From contig JABDBO010000012.1 in assembly GCA_013288575.1 (NCBI GenBank), positions 1-19,719 on the forward strand: a DNA stretch of 19,719 nt, given 5' to 3'. Below are positions 13,883 to 19,719 of the stretch, piece by piece. This DNA is from Alphaproteobacteria bacterium (lineage in GTDB: Bacteria; Pseudomonadota; Alphaproteobacteria; Rickettsiales; 21-14-0-20-44-7). Position 1 is the first letter of the stretch, and each line of letters starts with the position of its first letter. The translations under genes and the position numbers were made by a program. The notes under the pieces are model-generated. The model ran no database searches. It was not told where the DNA came from and saw only the letters and a program-made list of their open reading frames with translations.

Positions 13883-14866
13883 TTAGGTGCCTGTTCTACC
13901 GGCTGTATTGCCTGTTTTGGCGCCAGCTAATTCTGTAGGGCTTTTACCTGACATAAATTCTCCGGCAGCGGAAAACATTCCCATGGCAGATATATTATAA
14001 GGATCACCACCTTTAATCGCAACACCCTTCACCATAGCCTCCAGCTGTTCTTTTAAGCCATCCATATGAAGAGCTGAGCATAACATATCAATGAAACCTA
14101 TTATCGTTTTTACGTTACCTTTATCTTCTTTGTCTTTTTCTTCTTCTTGTTTTTTGGCTTCAGCTTCTTTAGCTGCGGCAATTTTCGCTTCTATAGCTTT
14201 GTTAGCTTCATCTTTCTTTTGCTCTGCCTGTTGTTGAAGCATTTGTTTTTGTAAATCGGCCAATTGGCTTAATGCGTCTTGCGGTTTTGTAGCATCAGCA
14301 GCAGGTGAAGCGCTAACTGTGGTAGAGCTAGTAGGTGCTGGAGAAGCAGAAGGAGTTGCCGAATTAGCAGGGGTTGTTGTTGTTGGTGTGGCAGTGGCTG
14401 ATGGCTCGCTGGCTGGCGGGGTTGTGGTTGTTGCTGCAACAGTAGACTTGGCATTATTTCTCTCGTCCGCAGCTTTTACTGCCGCCGCTACTATATCGTG
14501 GATTTCTTTTTCTGTTAATAATCCATCTACACCAGGGTGAGCGTTAATAGCTTCTAGCTGTTTTGTTGCAAGATCGGCATCTAGATCGTGATCTATATGA
14601 ATATAACCTTTATCAATAGCAGCCTTTATAAGACCGCCCATGCCATCTTCTTTTGTTGCTTTTGTTAAATCTGGATCATTTTGGGCTGTAGCAATTTTAG
14701 CTGCTAAAGTTCCATTTACATTCAATCCTAGCTTTGCCATCTTTAGGCCTTTTTCAACATAACCATCGCCTTTTTGAGGGCCAAATCTTGTAGCAATATC
14801 AGCAAGAGCTGCTTCGAATTCCTTATTCTTGAGAAGATCATCAACAGTGAAAAATGTCTCGGCCAT
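13883..14866 (-). CDS. Unknown protein with Pro/Thr/Ser/Ala linker and coiled coil
   Basis: I do not recognise this 327-aa protein. It has four visible zones. Residues 1-138 look folded and mostly helical (DLLKNKEFEAALADIATRFG; LTEKEIHDIVAAAVKAA). Residues 141-195 are an almost pure Thr/Pro/Ser/Ala linker. Residues 196-248 are Gln/Lys/Glu/Ala-rich with heptad-like spacing, a likely coiled coil. Residues 250-327 form a second small domain (TIIGFIDMLCSALHMDGLKE) and a Gly/Thr tail. There is no signal peptide or membrane span. The build is like a tethering, surface or secreted substrate protein, but this is a guess. The ribosome site is weak (TTTGGA). It converges on fadJ with one base between the stops. 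Confidence 0.72.
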   Translation of the reverse strand: MAETFFTVDDLLKNKEFEAALADIATRFGPQKGDGYVEKGLKMAKLGLNVNGTLAAKIATAQNDPDLTKATKEDGMGGLIKAAIDKGYIHIDHDLDADLATKQLEAINAHPGVDGLLTEKEIHDIVAAAVKAADERNNAKSTVAATTTTPPASEPSATATPTTTTPANSATPSASPAPTSSTTVSASPAADATKPQDALSQLADLQKQMLQQQAEQKKDEANKAIEAKIAAAKEAEAKKQEEEKDKEDKGNVKTIIGFIDMLCSALHMDGLKEQLEAMVKGVAIKGGDPYNISAMGMFSAAGEFMSGKSPTELAGAKTGNTAGRTGT

Positions 14867-15012
14867 TTTGAAAAATCCAAATTGTTATTCTTTATACCTT
14901 CAACCTAACCCATCAATGTTGCAGTTTTATGAAACAAAAGCGAATTATTTAAGAATTTTATAATAATCGCATAATTCTGGCATAATTTTAGGCGCAATTC
15001 CAAGCTAAAAAT

Positions 15013-15042
15013 GAAAAAGCCCGAAAAAATTCGGGCTTTTTC
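15013..15042 (-). terminator. Rho-independent terminator after the His/Gly-rich gene
   Basis: GAAAAAGCCCGAA (15013-15025) and TTCGGGCTTTTTC (15030-15042) pair along 13 bp around AAAA. The minus strand ends the stem in TTTTTC then ATTTTT. It sits 20 bases after the gene ending at 15063. Confidence 0.85.
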
Positions 15043-15062
15043 CAACCAGGGTATGAGGTTGC

Positions 15063-15374
15063 TTAAAATCTATGAAAACCGCCGCCGCCGATGTGGACGT
15101 GGGCGCTAAAGTGTACTGGACCACCATATCCGCCGCCTGGGCCGCCTTCGAAAATGCCGGCTAAACCTTTGCCCACGCCTTCAATAATGTGAAGAGGCAG
15201 CAAAGCTGTATTTTCTGCTAATTCTTTTAATTCATGGCCTATGCCATCACCATGATGCGGGTAAAAAGGCTTGCAATAAGGCGAAACTGGGCCAGATGGC
15301 ATGCTGCAACCATTTAGAGGCCCAAGATTGACATTAACAAATAAATGCGGGTGAAAACCATGTGGGTGACTCAT
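15063..15374 (-). CDS. Small His/Gly/Pro-rich protein of unknown function
   Basis: The 103-aa product contains 12 His, many Gly and Pro, and two Cys (C23, C34). Histidines cluster at the N-terminus (SHPHGFHPH), in the middle (YPHHGDGIGH) and at the C-terminus (VHFSAHVHIGGGGFHRF). A central helix-like stretch (LKELAENTALLPLHIIEGVGKG) could insert in or lie on a membrane. There is no cleavable signal peptide. His clusters suggest metal binding, but no known metallochaperone motif is present. The gene looks real: it has AGGAG with good spacing, in the same context as the flgE ribosome site, and a strong terminator follows. It is divergent from fadE. Confidence 0.72.
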   Translation of the reverse strand: MSHPHGFHPHLFVNVNLGPLNGCSMPSGPVSPYCKPFYPHHGDGIGHELKELAENTALLPLHIIEGVGKGLAGIFEGGPGGGYGGPVHFSAHVHIGGGGFHRF

Positions 15375-15467
15375 AATTACTCCTGTTGATAGGTTAATAA
15401 TACTCCAGTTTTGTTACACTAATATGAAACCGTAAGTGATTTTTTGGCTGTGACTAACAATTAGAGG

Positions 15468-15493
15468 ATAGTTAACTATTTATATGGTAGAAT
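15468..15493 (+). promoter_or_regulatory. Extended -10 promoter of fadE with adjacent palindrome
   Basis: TGGTAGAAT (15485-15493) is an extended -10 box with one mismatch. It predicts a start near 15500 and an 18-nt leader that contains AGGGG. ATAGTTAACTAT (15468-15479), a perfect 12-bp palindrome, lies between the -35 and -10 positions, a place suited to a repressor. The palindrome does not match the known FadR or PsrA sites I can recall. Confidence 0.45.
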
Positions 15494-15517
15494 CAGCCAT
15501 CCAAAATAGGGGAAATT

Positions 15518-17899
15518 ATGCTTTTGATTCTGATTCTTATCGCAGCTCTCGCAATCGGGTTTTTTGGGCTGCCATTGGCTGCTTGGGCGGGTTTTGCAGC
15601 TATAGCGGCGCTTTTGGTGTGGTGGCCGCTGCTGTTTATAGTTGTGCCGGTTTTTGCAGTTTTCCTCATAAAAGATATCCGTCGTAAATATATAACTTCT
15701 AACTTATTCAATTTTATCAAGAAAAAAGGCCTGGTGCCGAAGGTTTCCGAAACTGAGGAAACCGCGCTTCGCGCCGGAACCAATTGGATTGAAACGGATT
15801 TATTCTCCGGTAAACCAGATTTCGCCAAAATCTTTGCCGAACCATATCCAGAACTCTCAAAAGAAGAACGCGAATTCATGGATACTAAAGTAAACGAAGT
15901 TTGCGGCATGACGAGCGACTGGGAAATTTTCCGCGATCGGGATTTATCACCGGCAGTTTGGGAATTCCTCAAAAAGGAAAAATTCTTCGGCATGATAATT
16001 TCAAAACAATATGGTGGCCTCGGATTTTCCGCGCTCGGCCATTCATCAGTTGTCGCCAAACTCGCAACCCGCTCACAAGTTTTAGCCATCACCACAATGG
16101 TGCCAAATTCTCTTGGGCCCGGTGAGTTGTTGCATCGTTATGGCACTGAGGAGCAAAAAAATTATTACCTGCCACGCTTGGCAGATGGCCGCGAAATTCC
16201 GTGTTTCGCCTTGACTGAACCAAATGCCGGTTCAGATGCTGCCAATATCAGCTCGCGCGGCGAAGCGTTTAAAGATGAAGACGGCAAAATCAAAATCAAA
16301 ATCAATTTCGAAAAACGCTACATAACATTAGGTGCCGTCGCCACAGTTATCGGTCTCGCATTCAAATTATCCGATCCGAAAAATCTTCTCGGCCACGGCA
16401 AAGAACCGGGCATTACTTGCGCATTACTTCCAGGCGATTTACCCGGCATCAAACGCGGCAGACGCCATGATCCAATGGGCGTGCCATTTGTAAACGCACC
16501 GCTCTGGGGCAAAGATGTAGTTATCGAAACTGACCGCGTAATCGGCGGCGATGCAGGAATCGGCAAAGGCTGGCTGATGCTTATGGAATGCTTGGCAGTT
16601 GGCCGCGGAATTTCGCTCCCATCAACTTCAGCAGGCGGCGCAAAATTGGTTAGCCGCGTGGTGGGTGATTATTCACTCGTGCGCAAACAATTCGGCATGA
16701 GCATCGGCAAATTCGAAGCGATTGAAGAAGCGATGGCGCGCATCACCGGCTTTACATATATGATAGAAGCCATGCGCAAATTCGTTGCCGGCGCAGTTGA
16801 CCGCGGCGCAAAACCGGCGGTGACAAACGCAATTGCCAAATATCACGCGACTGAAAAATTCCGCACTATTATAAATGACGGCATGGATATTTTGGCCGGT
16901 TCTGCAATTATTCGCGGCCCACGCAATTTGCTGGCGCATCCATATATGGGCGTTCCGGTGGGAATTACGGTTGAGGGCGCAAATATTATGACGCGCGGCC
17001 TAATCCAATTCGGGCAGGGCGCAGTGCGTTGCCATCCATATTCATATCTTGAAATTAAAGCGCTGATGAATGATGACTTGGAAGCATTCGACCATAATTT
17101 CTGGGCGCATGTTGGCCATTTGGTGCGCAACAAATGCCGCTCGGCAGTGTTTTTCATCACCCGCGGTTATGCCCATCAACCATCACAAGGCGGAATTGTC
17201 GGCAAATACGAACGCAAACTCGCTTGGAGCTCTGCCAAATTCGCATTTATGACTGATGTCGCACTCGCACTTTACGGCGGCGGAATTAAAATGAAAGAGC
17301 GCATCAACTCACGCTTCGGCGATGCATTATCATATATGCTAATGGCTTCATGCACTTTGCGCCGTTACACCGCCGAAGGTTCACGCGAGGAAGACCGCGA
17401 ATGCGTGGAATGGGTTTTGCAATATTGCATGTATGAAACGCAAAAAGCTTTCGAAGGTTTATATGAAAATATGGGTTGGGGCTTCAAATATACATTCGGA
17501 TTGCTCTCACGCATCAACCCAATAGGCACCATGCCAGCAGATTGGCTGGGCCACAAACTGGCGAAACGCTTGCTGGAGCAAGGCGAATTCCGCGATCACT
17601 TAACCGCTGATATTTTCATGCCGGATGCGAAAGAGCATTTGTCGGTGCTAGAAAAAGCCCATGCTACAGTTTACGAAATGGAGCCGGTTCTCGCCCGCAT
17701 CAAAGCTGCCAGTAAAGAGAAGCGCTTGCCAAAAGGAAAGCCGGAAATGCTGGTGAAAGAGGCTTTGGCTGCGGAAATCATCACCAAAGAAGAAGCTGAA
17801 TCACTCAAAAAAGCCAACGAGCTATGGCTTGACGCAGTGATGGTGGATAGTTTTGAGATTGATGATTATTTAAGCTATCAGATGAAATCTTCTAAATAA
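15518..17899 (+). CDS. fadE: Acyl-CoA dehydrogenase FadE, membrane-anchored
   Basis: FadE is the FAD enzyme that starts beta-oxidation by making trans-2-enoyl-CoA and passes electrons towards the respiratory chain. The 793-aa length is close to the roughly 814 aa of E. coli FadE, much longer than ordinary 380-aa acyl-CoA dehydrogenases. Residues 1-52 are very hydrophobic (two predicted spans), followed by a basic IKDIRRKY. The dehydrogenase core has PCFALTEPNAGSD (228-240) and VEGANIMTR (485-493), where E486 is the likely catalytic base, followed by GQGAVRCHPY. The C-terminal third (about 510-793) is the extension typical of this family. The ATG at 15518 has AGGGG five bases upstream. A small zinc-ribbon gene follows within ten bases. 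Confidence 0.93.
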   Translation: MLLILILIAALAIGFFGLPLAAWAGFAAIAALLVWWPLLFIVVPVFAVFLIKDIRRKYITSNLFNFIKKKGLVPKVSETEETALRAGTNWIETDLFSGKPDFAKIFAEPYPELSKEEREFMDTKVNEVCGMTSDWEIFRDRDLSPAVWEFLKKEKFFGMIISKQYGGLGFSALGHSSVVAKLATRSQVLAITTMVPNSLGPGELLHRYGTEEQKNYYLPRLADGREIPCFALTEPNAGSDAANISSRGEAFKDEDGKIKIKINFEKRYITLGAVATVIGLAFKLSDPKNLLGHGKEPGITCALLPGDLPGIKRGRRHDPMGVPFVNAPLWGKDVVIETDRVIGGDAGIGKGWLMLMECLAVGRGISLPSTSAGGAKLVSRVVGDYSLVRKQFGMSIGKFEAIEEAMARITGFTYMIEAMRKFVAGAVDRGAKPAVTNAIAKYHATEKFRTIINDGMDILAGSAIIRGPRNLLAHPYMGVPVGITVEGANIMTRGLIQFGQGAVRCHPYSYLEIKALMNDDLEAFDHNFWAHVGHLVRNKCRSAVFFITRGYAHQPSQGGIVGKYERKLAWSSAKFAFMTDVALALYGGGIKMKERINSRFGDALSYMLMASCTLRRYTAEGSREEDRECVEWVLQYCMYETQKAFEGLYENMGWGFKYTFGLLSRINPIGTMPADWLGHKLAKRLLEQGEFRDHLTADIFMPDAKEHLSVLEKAHATVYEMEPVLARIKAASKEKRLPKGKPEMLVKEALAAEIITKEEAESLKKANELWLDAVMVDSFEIDDYLSYQMKSSK

Positions 17900-17909
17900 C
17901 ATAGTGAGT

Positions 17910-18137
17910 ATGACAGATAAAAATTGCAAGAATTGCAACGGCACCGAAATTTACAGCAACGAAGTTTCTGCTAATGGGCGCCTAGGAGGACTTGGGTCAA
18001 TGCTTTTGCCGATAAAAGATTTTGACGCAGCTAAATTTAATCTTCGCGTTTGTGGCAGTTGCGGATTTACTGAATGGTTTGTGCCTGAAAGGTTTTTGGC
18101 TAATGTTAAAGAGACTTTCTACAAAGAACCTAATTAA
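17910..18137 (+). CDS. Small zinc-ribbon protein of unknown function
   Basis: The 75-aa protein carries CKNC near the N-terminus and CGSC in the middle, a four-cysteine set spaced for one zinc ribbon. The segment between them (EVSANGRLGGLGSMLLPIKDFDAAKFNLRV) and the following GFTEWFV and PERF are hydrophobic/aromatic. This layout is common in small bacterial zinc-ribbon proteins of unclear role, some of which bind nucleic acid. It begins ten bases after the fadE stop and is probably co-transcribed. I chose the ATG at 17910; a GTG at 17904 in the same frame would add two residues, and neither start has a good ribosome site. No clear terminator follows. Confidence 0.75.
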   Translation: MTDKNCKNCNGTEIYSNEVSANGRLGGLGSMLLPIKDFDAAKFNLRVCGSCGFTEWFVPERFLANVKETFYKEPN

Positions 18138-18278
18138 TCAAAATAACCCTTCTGTAGCCGCATAATCTCAGTTCTAACTATTATATGGCCTAAAGCCGCC
18201 AAACTTGCGTTAAAACTTTCCTTCTCGAAAACCCGTGCCACAATGGCTTAAATTCGCGTTTACGCTTTGTTAACGAAA

Positions 18279-18298
18279 CTGTGGTCTTATGACCATAG
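18279..18298. repeat. Hairpin-forming inverted repeat upstream of cpaB
   Basis: CTGTGGTC and GACCATAG pair over 8 bp (one G-T) around TTAT. It ends 32 bases before the cpaB ATG. There is no T-run, so it is not a typical terminator; an operator or leader hairpin is possible. A near match to a CtrA-type site (TTAA-N7-TTTA, 18248-18262) lies just upstream. Confidence 0.35.
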
Positions 18299-18330
18299 AT
18301 CCTGGATGTTTTAGAGGTAAATTCTAGAAA

Positions 18331-19245
18331 ATGCGCTACATAATTATCGTTATTGTCGGTTTGGTTCTTGCGGCGGGTGTGACCTTTGCGCTCAAGTCGA
18401 AAGATGAGCCTGAAGTCCAGGCAAATGATGGCGAAAAAGTGCTGGTTGCCAAGGTTGACCTTACTTCCGGCAAATTCCTTGTGGCAGCTACAGATATCAA
18501 CCTGGTTGATATGGATCCGAAAGACATAAAACCTAATTATATCCAAAAGAAAAATGCCAATATGGCAGATCTGGATGGCGCGGTTATCAGAAGCTTCATA
18601 AAAACTGGTGAGCCGCTGGAAAAAGATAAAATCGTCACCCCGAAAGAAGGCGGATTTTTAAGTGCGGTATTGCAGCCCGGCAAACGCGCAATTTCGGTTG
18701 GCGTTGACGTGGTTTCGGCCAATGCTGGCTTCGTTTTCCCAGGTGACCATGTTGATTTGTTACTGACTCACGAAGTTGATCTTCCGGCTGGCGGCAAAAG
18801 CTATGCTAGTGAAACCTTTGTTGAAGATGTTCGCGTTCTGGCAATTGACCAGCAAGTGAATAATCCTGACCATAAAACCATGGTTCCAAAAACTGTGACT
18901 TTAGAAGTTACGCCAAAACAGGCGGAAGAAGTTCTGGTGGCGGAAGAATTGGGCAAAATATCGCTAATTTTGCGCAGCCTCGGCAGCGTGACGTTCAACC
19001 CGGTAACTGATGTGGAAACCAAGACTTATACGAAAGATAATGAAGTGAGCAAAGTGCTTGATCAATACCGCCCGGATAACAATTTTGACGTTACGGTTAC
19101 ACGCGGTAAAGCCAGCTTGGATACTAAAGTAAATGCTGGCCCTGATACTACTCAGCCTGGCCCAATAATGGCGCCGTCACCTACGACCGCGCAGCCTTAT
19201 ACAAGTACAAAACCAACTCCGCATTCTACGGACATACCGCAATGA
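18331..19245 (+). CDS. cpaB: Flp pilus assembly protein CpaB (RcpC)
   Basis: CpaB is an inner-membrane-anchored periplasmic protein of the Tad/Flp pilus machine that works with the CpaC secretin. The 304-aa protein begins with one membrane span (residues 2-20, RYIIIVIVGLVLAAGVTFA). A SAF-like domain follows (about 37-105: VLVAKVDLTSGKFLVAATDI, then GAVIRSFIKTGEPLEKDKI). Next comes the conserved RcpC block GKRAISVGVDVVSANAGFVF with PGDHVDLLLTHE, then VTLEVTPKQAEEVLVAEELGKISLILR. The C-terminal 50 residues are a Pro/Thr/Ser-rich tail. AGAGG sits upstream of the ATG. The stop overlaps the cpaC start (ATGA), showing translational coupling. Confidence 0.92.
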   Translation: MRYIIIVIVGLVLAAGVTFALKSKDEPEVQANDGEKVLVAKVDLTSGKFLVAATDINLVDMDPKDIKPNYIQKKNANMADLDGAVIRSFIKTGEPLEKDKIVTPKEGGFLSAVLQPGKRAISVGVDVVSANAGFVFPGDHVDLLLTHEVDLPAGGKSYASETFVEDVRVLAIDQQVNNPDHKTMVPKTVTLEVTPKQAEEVLVAEELGKISLILRSLGSVTFNPVTDVETKTYTKDNEVSKVLDQYRPDNNFDVTVTRGKASLDTKVNAGPDTTQPGPIMAPSPTTAQPYTSTKPTPHSTDIPQ

Positions 19246-19719
19246 TGAAATTATCTAGAGCAATTATAGCATTCACTTTTTTGGCGCTGATGATTAGCGC
19301 GCCTAGTGCTATGGCAATTGAAGTTGGTGTCGGTAAAGGCGAAATCGTTAAACTGCCGCGCCCTGCTGCTCACGTTTTTATTGCCGATCCTGATATTGCA
19401 GATATTGATGTTCGCTCACCAAATTATATTTATGTTTATGGTGTAAAAAGCGGCGAAACCACATTACATGCGCTTGATGTTAATAATAACACCATCATGC
19501 AAGCGGATATTATTGTCTCTGCCAATACCGCTTATATAGGAAAAATCATCAAAGGTTTAATACCAACCTCAAACGTCAAATTTGAATCAATAAGCGGCGG
19601 CGTAATTGTTTCCGGCGAAGTAGATACTCCTGAAGATTCTGAAAAAGTTCACCAAATTCTAACCTCGGCGCTAATAACCACCGGCGGTAAACTGGTAGAT
19701 ATGATCAAAATTCGCGGTG
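19242..19719 (+). CDS. cpaC: Flp pilus secretin CpaC (RcpA), N-terminal part
   Basis: CpaC forms the outer-membrane channel through which the Flp pilus emerges. Only the first 159 codons lie in the window. They show a signal peptide (MMKLSRAIIAFTFLALMISA, cleavage likely after SAMA). The secretin/pilus N-terminal domain follows: GKGEIVKLPRPAAHVFIADP, DIADIDVRSPNYIYVYG and SGETTLHALD. After it comes a BON-like stretch (GVIVSGEVDTPEDSEKVHQI). Two ATG codons are adjacent (19242 and 19245); the first overlaps the cpaB stop. The secretin pore domain would lie beyond the edge. Confidence 0.9.
   Translation, partial: MMKLSRAIIAFTFLALMISAPSAMAIEVGVGKGEIVKLPRPAAHVFIADPDIADIDVRSPNYIYVYGVKSGETTLHALDVNNNTIMQADIIVSANTAYIGKIIKGLIPTSNVKFESISGGVIVSGEVDTPEDSEKVHQILTSALITTGGKLVDMIKIRG

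Noticed and set aside
15493..16095. A 200-codon minus-strand open frame overlapping the start of fadE.
   Set aside because: It lies entirely over well-supported fadE sequence and its promoter, with no ribosome site or recognisable domain.

Overview
The window looks like a moderately AT-rich, flagellated alphaproteobacterium. This rests on sigma-54-type promoters in front of flagellar hook genes, a CpaB/CpaC (Tad/Flp pilus) gene pair, and short palindromic repeats of a kind dispersed in many alphaproteobacterial genomes. The order cannot be fixed from the sequence alone. No tRNA, rRNA, CRISPR array, transposase or phage gene was found.

Layout. (1) 1-3350, minus strand: a flagellar hook block read fliK -> flgD, then a terminator, then flgE (cut by the window edge). 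fliK and flgE each have a near-perfect -24/-12 promoter, and the fliK promoter fixes the true fliK start at 3305. (2) 3485-5408, plus strand: dnaB (replicative helicase) and ohr (organic hydroperoxide reductase). (3) 5409-5909: a 500-base gap that is not empty. It holds an 81-bp palindromic repeat, a TTGACA-17-GATAAT promoter framed by a 9-bp inverted repeat, and about 230-290 nt of highly structured sequence. The structure includes two hairpins whose loops share 9 complementary bases (a potential kissing loop), a GNRA-capped stem, and a hairpin terminator shared with convergent argG. I read this as an unrecognised structured RNA gene. (4) 5910-7676, minus: argG, a second copy of the 81-bp repeat, a terminator, and a small conserved-looking gene of unknown function. 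(5) 7796-9931, minus: a 711-aa protein joining a PlsC-like acyltransferase to an alpha/beta hydrolase. (6) 10068-13881, plus: a small membrane protein, then thiolase and multifunctional enoyl-CoA hydratase/hydroxyacyl-CoA dehydrogenase (fadI-fadJ type). (7) 13883-15374, minus: a low-complexity/coiled-coil protein of unknown function and a His/Gly-rich small protein. (8) 15518-18137, plus: membrane-anchored acyl-CoA dehydrogenase fadE and a small zinc-ribbon protein. (9) 18331-19719, plus: cpaB and the start of the secretin gene cpaC.

How they fit together. FadE, the thiolase and FadJ supply the core steps of fatty-acid beta-oxidation, with the acyltransferase-hydrolase nearby as a possible lipid-remodelling enzyme. 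FliK, FlgD and FlgE build the flagellar hook; CpaB and CpaC build the Flp pilus outer-membrane channel. Three neighbouring genes (starts at 9931 minus, 10068 plus, 10524 plus) each show TATAAT followed by exactly six bases and then ATG, which predicts leaderless transcripts. The points most worth checking are the RNA candidate at 5609-5895, this leaderless pattern, the sigma-54 control of fliK and flgE, and the acyltransferase-hydrolase fusion.
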